Origin: Candidatus Omnitrophota bacterium
Lineage (GTDB): Bacteria; Omnitrophota; Gorgyraeia; Gygaellales; Profunditerraquicolaceae
Direction of reading: 5' to 3'
DNA: 19,236 bases
Assembly: GCA_028687205.1 (NCBI GenBank)
Contig: JAQUAP010000019.1
Coordinates: 1-19,236, forward strand
The notes below the pieces were generated by a model, which worked only from the letters and a program-made list of their open reading frames with translations, had not been told where the DNA came from and did no database searches. This document shows, in pieces, positions 14,103 to 19,236 of the stretch. The position numbers and the translations under genes are program-made. The stretch's first letter is position 1, and every line of letters begins with the position of its first letter.

Positions 14103-16009
14103 TTCTTTAGCACCTCAAGCGCATTTTCTCTCAACTTCTTATTCCAAAAAAATCTTCTTTTGCTAAAAGCGACCAGGTAATCCTTGGCTTCTCTTAACCC
14201 CAGAATCTCGATAATCATTATATTTTCTAAAAGTAAAGTATTTTTAGTTCCCCACGGGCTGGGTTTTCCTAGAAGCAGGCTCAACGCCTTCTTTTTGTTA
14301 ACATCATCCCTAAATAAGGCCTTCAATGCCTCTCTCCTTAAGGCAATGCTATTATCTTCTAACAGAGAAAAGAGAAATTCCGTATCCAGCGTTTTAGAAT
14401 TTTGCATGGCTTTTAGCACCTCTAACTTCATCAGTTCATTCCCTGAAAAAAATACCTCTTTCAGGGCTGCCTGAGAGAGAGGCATGTTAATCTCGGCAAG
14501 GGCATGGATAATCTGGCTAAGGAATTCCAGGTCAGCGCGCTTAAAGCGCAGGAGCCCGTAAAAGACCTCCAGGCTCTCCGGGAAAAACTTTAAGAATAAG
14601 TTCAGGGCAGGCGCATTGACCTTTTTTTCTTTGAAGAACTTATCCAGATAAAAATCAGCGCTGAGAGTAATCCTTTCTAAATTATCCGCCAGGTAATGCA
14701 GGTCTTCCGGTATCTCTTCTTCCCAGATATCATTCTCCGCGATTTCGCTGATGCGCTTGGTGATCTCTTCTGAAATATCGGGAGGCAGCTCTTTATTTTT
14801 CTGCTTCAAGAGGTCTAATAAATACCTTAAGAATTTATAATCTTTCTTCTGGGCTATGGCGGGCCATTCCCTGTTTAAGCCCTCCAGAATCAGGCGCAGG
14901 CCTTCGGGATCTTTCTCCCTGGAGAGCAGATTAAGAATAACCAAGCAGTAATTGGCCCGCAGTTGTTCACGGTCAAAGAATAAGGTATCTTTAAAAGAAA
15001 TATCCTTGATTAACGCGCTAAGGCCCAAGTGGTAGGCGGGAGAAACGGTTTGCGCGTCCGAACCGGATAATAAATCCTTAATCTTCTTGAGCAATGCCGG
15101 TTTATTTTTTAGTTCCCCTTTACCTTTTACCTTAGCCTCCAGGTAAGAAGTGATGCTCTGCGCCTTATCTTCTCCTGCCAAACGGGAGAATAAACTCAGA
15201 TTAAGGGTATTCAGGTTGGGGCTATTGGATATTTGAGAAAATAAGACATCGGTAAAATCATTGGCGTCAAGGTCGCTGAATATTTCTTTTAACTTATCCG
15301 CATTATCCGCGCTGATTTGCGCGCCGGAATTTAAAAAGAACCCGGAAAGCTCCTGGGAACATTTAGAGAAATTTTCTTTTTTCTCCCCCTTTAAATAATG
15401 CAGGAGACCGCGCAAGTTCTCTCTTAATTTATCGTCTCCAATAACTTTCTTAACGCTAAGATTTTTTATGCCTTCCGAGAAATTATCCGCGAACGCATCT
15501 ATTTTCTGCGCGTCCTGCTTCTCTACCGCCTCGTTAAAGAGGTAGAGCCAGATATCCTTGGTATCCTCCCCCCGCGAACCCAGGAGTCCGGAATAATCCA
15601 GCTCTTCAATACGGATATGCTGGCTGTTTACCTCCTTTAACAGGCTGGCTAAACCGCCTTTTTTCAGGATTTCTTTCGGTTGTAAAGCTAAGAAACTTAA
15701 GGCGTCCGCCAATTCAGAGACGGCCAGGCCGGATTTGAATTCAATGCTCTTGATCTTGCGCTGGTGTAAAATTTGGGCGAGCTCGACAGAAGTAGCGATT
15801 TTATTCCAGTATTTACCGTCCAGAAATAAAGACTCGGGGGTAACGCTGATCTTTACCGGATCCAGGAAGCTGAATAGATTATCTATTTTTTCTTTAAATT
15901 CCTGGGTAGATTTTAAGAAATAGGGGTGCTGGCGGGAGTAAGCTAAAGCGTTATTAATGGCTGTACGCAGCCCTTTAAGGAAACCGGTTAAGGCCTCTTC
16001 CTTATTCAT
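14093..16009 (-). CDS. Large helical-repeat protein sharing its N-terminal domain with the HD-GYP partner
   Basis: The 638-residue product is not a named family I recognise. Residues 1-136 align with the partner's N-terminal domain almost without gaps: the His-Pro pair falls at residues 28-29 in both, a Glu-x-Leu at 59-61 in both, and the 'L-x-x-R-x-I-x-x-I-x-F' segment near 81-92 is shifted by one. The rest is leucine-rich and helical. The last 150 residues contain HEAT-like units ('LEDNSIALRREALKALFRDD', 'NKKLRENALEVLKKW'). No signal peptide or membrane segment is evident. The ATG at 16009 has no clear ribosome binding site. A promoter and an operator-like dyad lie directly upstream. It may be a scaffold for the HD-GYP enzyme. 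Confidence 0.85.
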   Translation of the reverse strand: MNKEEALTGFLKGLRTAINNALAYSRQHPYFLKSTQEFKEKIDNLFSFLDPVKISVTPESLFLDGKYWNKIATSVELAQILHQRKIKSIEFKSGLAVSELADALSFLALQPKEILKKGGLASLLKEVNSQHIRIEELDYSGLLGSRGEDTKDIWLYLFNEAVEKQDAQKIDAFADNFSEGIKNLSVKKVIGDDKLRENLRGLLHYLKGEKKENFSKCSQELSGFFLNSGAQISADNADKLKEIFSDLDANDFTDVLFSQISNSPNLNTLNLSLFSRLAGEDKAQSITSYLEAKVKGKGELKNKPALLKKIKDLLSGSDAQTVSPAYHLGLSALIKDISFKDTLFFDREQLRANYCLVILNLLSREKDPEGLRLILEGLNREWPAIAQKKDYKFLRYLLDLLKQKNKELPPDISEEITKRISEIAENDIWEEEIPEDLHYLADNLERITLSADFYLDKFFKEKKVNAPALNLFLKFFPESLEVFYGLLRFKRADLEFLSQIIHALAEINMPLSQAALKEVFFSGNELMKLEVLKAMQNSKTLDTEFLFSLLEDNSIALRREALKALFRDDVNKKKALSLLLGKPSPWGTKNTLLLENIMIIEILGLREAKDYLVAFSKRRFFWNKKLRENALEVLKKWK

Positions 16010-16018
16010 CAGTTTTTT

Positions 16019-16048
16019 ATTTTACCGCTAAAATTGAACTTGTTCAAT
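16019..16048 (-). promoter_or_regulatory. Promoter with overlapping dyad for the repeat-protein/HD-GYP operon
   Basis: On the minus strand TTGAAC (16047-16042), a 17-nt spacer and TAAAAT (16024-16019) precede the ATG at 16009, leaving almost no leader. The -35 box is half of a dyad, ATTGAAC-TT-GTTCAAT (16033-16048), the size of a dimeric repressor site. The gdhA terminator T-run overlaps the upstream edge. Confidence 0.6.
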
Positions 16049-16078
16049 AAAAAAGCGCTCCGCATTGCTGCGGAGCGC
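16049..16078 (-). terminator. Intrinsic terminator of gdhA
   Basis: GCGCTCCGCA (16055-16064) and TGCGGAGCGC (16069-16078) pair over 10 bp with a 4-nt loop, followed on the minus strand by six T residues (16054-16049). It lies 30 nt after the gdhA stop codon. Confidence 0.95.
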
Positions 16079-16108
16079 CTCAAAGCAAAAACTATGCACA
16101 AACCGCCT

Positions 16109-17443
16109 TTAGACTAATCCCTGGTCAATCATCGCGTCGGCCACTTTAACGAATCCGGCGATATTGGCGCCGTTTACATAGTTAATATAGCCGGATTGCT
16201 TACCGTATTTAACGCATTGCTCGTGAATAGAAATCATAATATCATGCAGCCTCTTCTCCACTTCTTCGCGTGTCCAGGAGAGGCGCATGCTGTTTTGCGA
16301 CATTTCCAGGCCTGAGGTAGCTACGCCTCCGGCATTAGAAGCCTTGCCCGGCGCGTAGAGTATCTTTGCCTTCTGGAATACCTCAACCCCTTCGGGAGTT
16401 GTCGGCATATTCGCCCCTTCGCCGACGGCGATACAGCCGTTCTTCACTAATTCCTTAGCGTCGCTTTCACTGATCTCGTTCTGCGTGGCGCTGGGGAAGG
16501 CGATATCGCACTTAATCCTCCAGGGCCTTTCGCCTTCAAGGTATTTGCAGCTGAAGTCTTTCGCGCATTCTTTGATGCGGCCGCGTTTTTCATTCTTAAG
16601 CTGCATGACACAAGCTAATTCTTTTTTATCAATCCCGTCCTTATCGTAAATACAGCCGCCGGAATCAGAAAGGGTCACAACCTTCGCGCCTAACTCAAGC
16701 AGCTTTTCCGCGGTATATTGCGCGACATTACCGGAACCGGAAACCGCGCAAACCTTGCCTTCCAGCTTCTCTCCCTTGGTCTTAAGCATCTCCTGCACAA
16801 AATAGACGCAGCCATATCCGGTTGCCTCCGGCCGGATCAAGCTTCCACCCCAGGCCAGGCCTTTGCCTGTGAGCACGCCGCTGAATTCATGGCGCAGCCT
16901 CTTATACTGGCCGTATAGGTAGCCGATTTCGCGCCCGCCTACGCCGATATCTCCGGCAGGCACATCCGTATCCGGGCCGATGTAGCGGAATAACTCGGTC
17001 ATAAAACTCTGGCAAAAACGCATTACCTCATTATCTGATTTTCCTTTAGGGTCAAAATCGGAACCTCCCTTGCCGCCACCCATGGGAAGCGTGGTGAGGG
17101 CGTTTTTAAACACCTGCTCAAAAGCCAAAAATTTCAAAATACTTAAATTTACACTGGGATGAAAACGCAGGCCCCCCTTATACGGGCCTATAGCGCTGTT
17201 CATCTGGATCCTGTACCCGCGATTAATCCGGATTTCCCCCCGGTCATCCAGCCAGGGAACGCGGAAGATAATCACCCTCTCCGGCTCAACCATCCGCTCT
17301 AATATTTTCGCCTTCTGGTACTTAGGGTTCTTTTCAATATAAGGCGCCAGGGACTCCGCCACTTCCCGGACAGCCTGATGGAATTCAACCTCGCCGGGAT
17401 TTTTTTCTATTACTTTAGCCATAAAACCTTCTGCTTCTTTCAT
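16109..17443 (-). CDS. gdhA: NAD(P)-dependent glutamate dehydrogenase, hexameric bacterial type
   Basis: The 444-residue product interconverts 2-oxoglutarate plus ammonia with glutamate; the length fits the roughly 450-residue GdhA class. Substrate-site motifs include 'GPYKGGLRFHPSVNL' (86-100) and 'TTLPMGGGKGGSDFDPKGKSD' with catalytic Lys125. 'PAGDIGVGGREIGYL' carries the conserved Asp. The Rossmann domain begins near 'GKVCAVSGSGNVAQYTAEKL', and 'VGEGANMPTTPEG' and 'APGKASNAGGVATSG' follow. The GSGNVA loop and overall similarity suggest NADP use, but cofactor choice is inference. The ATG at 17443 is preceded by AGGAGG at 17449-17454. It has its own promoter, a strong terminator and an attenuator-like leader. 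Confidence 0.95.
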   Translation of the reverse strand: MKEAEGFMAKVIEKNPGEVEFHQAVREVAESLAPYIEKNPKYQKAKILERMVEPERVIIFRVPWLDDRGEIRINRGYRIQMNSAIGPYKGGLRFHPSVNLSILKFLAFEQVFKNALTTLPMGGGKGGSDFDPKGKSDNEVMRFCQSFMTELFRYIGPDTDVPAGDIGVGGREIGYLYGQYKRLRHEFSGVLTGKGLAWGGSLIRPEATGYGCVYFVQEMLKTKGEKLEGKVCAVSGSGNVAQYTAEKLLELGAKVVTLSDSGGCIYDKDGIDKKELACVMQLKNEKRGRIKECAKDFSCKYLEGERPWRIKCDIAFPSATQNEISESDAKELVKNGCIAVGEGANMPTTPEGVEVFQKAKILYAPGKASNAGGVATSGLEMSQNSMRLSWTREEVEKRLHDIMISIHEQCVKYGKQSGYINYVNGANIAGFVKVADAMIDQGLV

Positions 17444-17465
17444 TTTTTCCTCCTATTAAAAATAA

Positions 17466-17501
17466 AAAGGCGCCTTTTTAAGTTCCTAGACGCCTTCGTC
17501 T
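17466..17501 (-). promoter_or_regulatory. gdhA leader with competing hairpins (terminator / anti-terminator-like)
   Basis: On the minus strand one hairpin pairs GAAGGCGTC (17497-17489) with GGCGCCTTT (17474-17466), up to 9 bp with a 14-nt loop, and is followed by TTATTTTT, like an intrinsic terminator. An earlier hairpin pairs AGACG (17501-17497) with CGTCT (17492-17488) around AAGG. The two share bases 17489-17497 and cannot form together. The terminator-like one lies between the gdhA promoter and its ribosome binding site. It may also serve as the transcript end of the ATP synthase operon. Confidence 0.5.
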
Positions 17502-17532
17502 CTTACTTTTTCCTTCTTAACCTTACTCTTTA

Positions 17533-17560
17533 AGTATAATATAGAAAATAATTTTGTCAA
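17533..17560 (-). promoter_or_regulatory. Sigma70-type promoter for gdhA
   Basis: On the minus strand a consensus TTGACA (17560-17555), a 16-nt spacer and TATACT (17538-17533) place the start near 17526. This gives a leader of about 80 nt. The promoter lies in the 135-nt gap after atpC. Confidence 0.8.
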
Positions 17561-17578
17561 GAAAGAAAATCTTATCCC

Positions 17579-17836
17579 TTAGGCAGAATCCAAAAGTATG
17601 GTGACTTTATTCTCAGCGGCTTCTAGAAAACCCCTGTCTTTATTATATAGTACGGTCTGCTCACCGCTATTTTCCCTAAGAATTATTTTGCCGGCTTTCA
17701 GGTTCGCGGCCAGCGGCGCGTGGCCTGCCAGGATACCGAGGTAGCCCAGGGCAGCCGGAACGATTAGTGAGACAACTTCTCCCGCAAAAACTTTTTTTTC
17801 GGGAGTTAAAATATTAACGTGGAATAGTTTTGCCAT
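17579..17836 (-). CDS. atpC: F-type ATP synthase epsilon subunit, short form
   Basis: The 85-residue product is the central-stalk subunit of F1. It consists of the N-terminal beta-sandwich only: 'FHVNILTPEKKVFAGEVVSLIVP', 'GYLGILAGHAPLAANLKAGKI' and 'GFLEAAENKVTILLD'. The usual subunit is about 130-140 residues with a C-terminal helical hairpin that inhibits ATP hydrolysis; that part is absent here. Short forms are known in some other bacteria. The sequence ends cleanly at TAA with no frameshift evident downstream. Its ATG lies within the end of atpD, a 23-nt overlap, which points to translational coupling. It closes the atp operon. Confidence 0.94.
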   Translation of the reverse strand: MAKLFHVNILTPEKKVFAGEVVSLIVPAALGYLGILAGHAPLAANLKAGKIILRENSGEQTVLYNKDRGFLEAAENKVTILLDSA

Positions 17837-19235
17837 TATTCTCTACCTGGGAGGATTTTTCTATGGCCTCCTCAATCGCGCCGACCATATAAAAGGCCTG
17901 CTCGGGTAAATTATCCAGCCTGCCCTCGACAATCATCCTCACGCCCTTGATGGTATCCTCTAATTTTACGTATTTACCTTTTAAGCCGGTAAAAGCCTCG
18001 GCGACAAAGAAGGGCTGCGAGAAAAATCTCTGCAATTTCCGCGCCCGGCTGACGATCAATTTATCGTCGTCAGAAAGCTCGTCTATCCCCAGGATGGAAA
18101 TAATATCGCGCAGGTCTTTGTAACGTTGCAAAATTTTCTGCGCGCTCAAGGCCGTAGTATAATGCTCCTCTCCGATAAAACGGGGGTCCATAATACGCGA
18201 CGTAGAATCTAACGGGTCAACCGCAGGGTAAATCCCCAATTCGGCGATCTGCCGGGAAAGCACTACCTTGGCGTCCAAGTGCGAGAATATGGCCGCGGGA
18301 GCCGGGTCAGTCAAATCATCAGCCGGCACATATACTGCCTGGATAGAAGTAATCGCGCCGTTACGGGTAGAAGCGATGCGCTCTTCCAGTTGCGCGATTT
18401 CAGTGGCTAAATTCGGTTGATAGCCGACTGCTGAAGGCATCCTCCCTAAAAGCGTGGAGACCTCTGTGCCGGCCTGGACATACCTGAAGACATTATCAAT
18501 GAATAAAAGCACGTCTTTTCTCTCTTCATCGCGGAAATATTCAGCTACGGTCAAAGCGGAGAGGCCTACGCGCAGGCGCGCTCCCGGAGGCTCATTCATC
18601 TGCCCGAAAACCAGCGAGCTGTTTTTAATCACGCCGGAGGTATTTAATTCCAGCCACAATTCGTTCCCTTCCCTTGTCCTTTCGCCGATTCCGGCAAATA
18701 CCGAAACTCCGCCATGTTCGGTGGCGATAGTGCGGATTAATTCCATGACAATAACGGTCTTGCCTACGCCTGCCCCGCCGAAGAGCCCGACCTTACTTCC
18801 TTTAGGGATAGGCGCCAGAAGGTCAATTACTTTTAAGCCTGTCTCAAGGAGCGACGAAGTCGGAAGTTGTTCGATAAAGCCCGGTGATTGGCGGTGGATG
18901 GGATTACGTTTTTCAGGTTCAGGAAGCCTGCCCTTGTCGTCAATCGTCTCGCCGAGTAGATTAAATATCCTGCCCAGGGTCTGTCTTCCTACCGGTACAG
19001 TGATGGATGAGCCTGTATCGACTGCCGTCATCCCGCGGTTAAGGCCGTCGGTAGGGCCAAGTGCGATGCAGCGCACGGTATTATTCCCGATATCCTGGGC
19101 TACCTCAAGGGTCAAATTAATTTGTTTCTCCGGATAGGTAATTTTAATGGCGTTAAAAAGCTGCGGGACTTCTTTTTCCGGATACTTTATATCTACGATC
19201 GGGCCGATAACCTGGATTATTTGTCCGTTGCTCAT
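17814..19235 (-). CDS. atpD: F-type ATP synthase beta subunit
   Basis: The 473-residue product, complete from the ATG at 19235, is the catalytic subunit of the F1 head. Walker A is GGAGVGKT (153-160), the catalytic glutamate is Glu185 in 'GIGERTREG', and 'DVLLFIDNVFRYVQAGTEVSTLLGRMPSAVGYQPNL' holds the Walker B Asp. The conserved C-terminal segment 'FVAEAFTGLKGKYV' is also present. The usual 'IFRFTQAGSEVSALLGR' reads VFRYVQAGTEVSTLLGR, a conservative variation. The ribosome binding site and upstream genes (expected atpG, atpA) lie outside the window. It overlaps atpC by 23 nt. Confidence 0.98.
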   Translation of the reverse strand: MSNGQIIQVIGPIVDIKYPEKEVPQLFNAIKITYPEKQINLTLEVAQDIGNNTVRCIALGPTDGLNRGMTAVDTGSSITVPVGRQTLGRIFNLLGETIDDKGRLPEPEKRNPIHRQSPGFIEQLPTSSLLETGLKVIDLLAPIPKGSKVGLFGGAGVGKTVIVMELIRTIATEHGGVSVFAGIGERTREGNELWLELNTSGVIKNSSLVFGQMNEPPGARLRVGLSALTVAEYFRDEERKDVLLFIDNVFRYVQAGTEVSTLLGRMPSAVGYQPNLATEIAQLEERIASTRNGAITSIQAVYVPADDLTDPAPAAIFSHLDAKVVLSRQIAELGIYPAVDPLDSTSRIMDPRFIGEEHYTTALSAQKILQRYKDLRDIISILGIDELSDDDKLIVSRARKLQRFFSQPFFVAEAFTGLKGKYVKLEDTIKGVRMIVEGRLDNLPEQAFYMVGAIEEAIEKSSQVENNGKTIPR

Positions 19236-19236
19236 A

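Noticed and set aside
16033..16048. LexA box
   Set aside because: The Gram-positive LexA site has GAAC-N4-GTTC; here the spacing is 2, so it is only called a dyad.
18454..19137. Long plus-strand open frame opposite atpD
   Set aside because: atpD is a clear conserved gene on the other strand; the antisense frame has no recognisable domain and is a shadow.

Overview
The window looks like a piece of a Gram-negative (diderm) bacterial chromosome of moderate GC content. The diderm reading rests on lpxB and an msbA-type lipid exporter. Gene content, the bacterial rpsB-tsf-pyrH-frr order, the short EF-Ts, the short ATP synthase epsilon subunit and the palindromic 'GGGACGGTTCTCAA' repeats suggest an uncultured lineage such as Candidatus Omnitrophota. 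That assignment is inference from memory of similar genomes, not something the sequence proves.

Layout. Positions 1-977 hold a minus-strand tRNA cluster (Lys-UUU, Leu-UAG, Gly-GCC, the last cut by the window edge). It is interrupted by a small LAGLIDADG-like ORF and by palindromic DNA carrying duplicated pieces of tRNA-Lys. Positions 984-3810 are the translation/nucleotide operon rpsB-tsf-pyrH-frr on the minus strand with a good sigma70-type promoter. Positions 3811-5601 are an MsbA-like exporter on the minus strand. Positions 5602-6147 are a gene-free, divergent regulatory stretch with three predicted promoters, a 181-nt foldback and a roughly 150-nt multibranched element directly behind a consensus promoter (a candidate small RNA). 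Positions 6148-8186 are a Gfo/Idh/MocA oxidoreductase and lpxB on the plus strand, overlapping by 22 nt, so lipid A synthesis and export lie back to back. Positions 8186-12717 run on the minus strand: a DUF1846 protein, a beta-CASP ribonuclease, a divergent bL27-like protein and a Ste24-type M48 protease, with two copies of a REP-like palindrome bracketing the last two. Positions 12753-16048 are a two-gene signalling operon: a 638-residue repeat protein and an HD-GYP protein that share the same N-terminal domain. Positions 16049-17560 are gdhA with its terminator, promoter and a leader that can form two competing hairpins. Positions 17579-19235 are the end of an F-type ATP synthase operon (atpD, atpC).

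Most genes are housekeeping. The interest lies between them: structured elements around the tRNAs and in the msbA/oxidoreductase gap, an attenuator-like gdhA leader, and the paired HD-GYP/repeat proteins with a shared unnamed domain. Promoters, hairpins and alignments were found by eye; no search or folding program was run.
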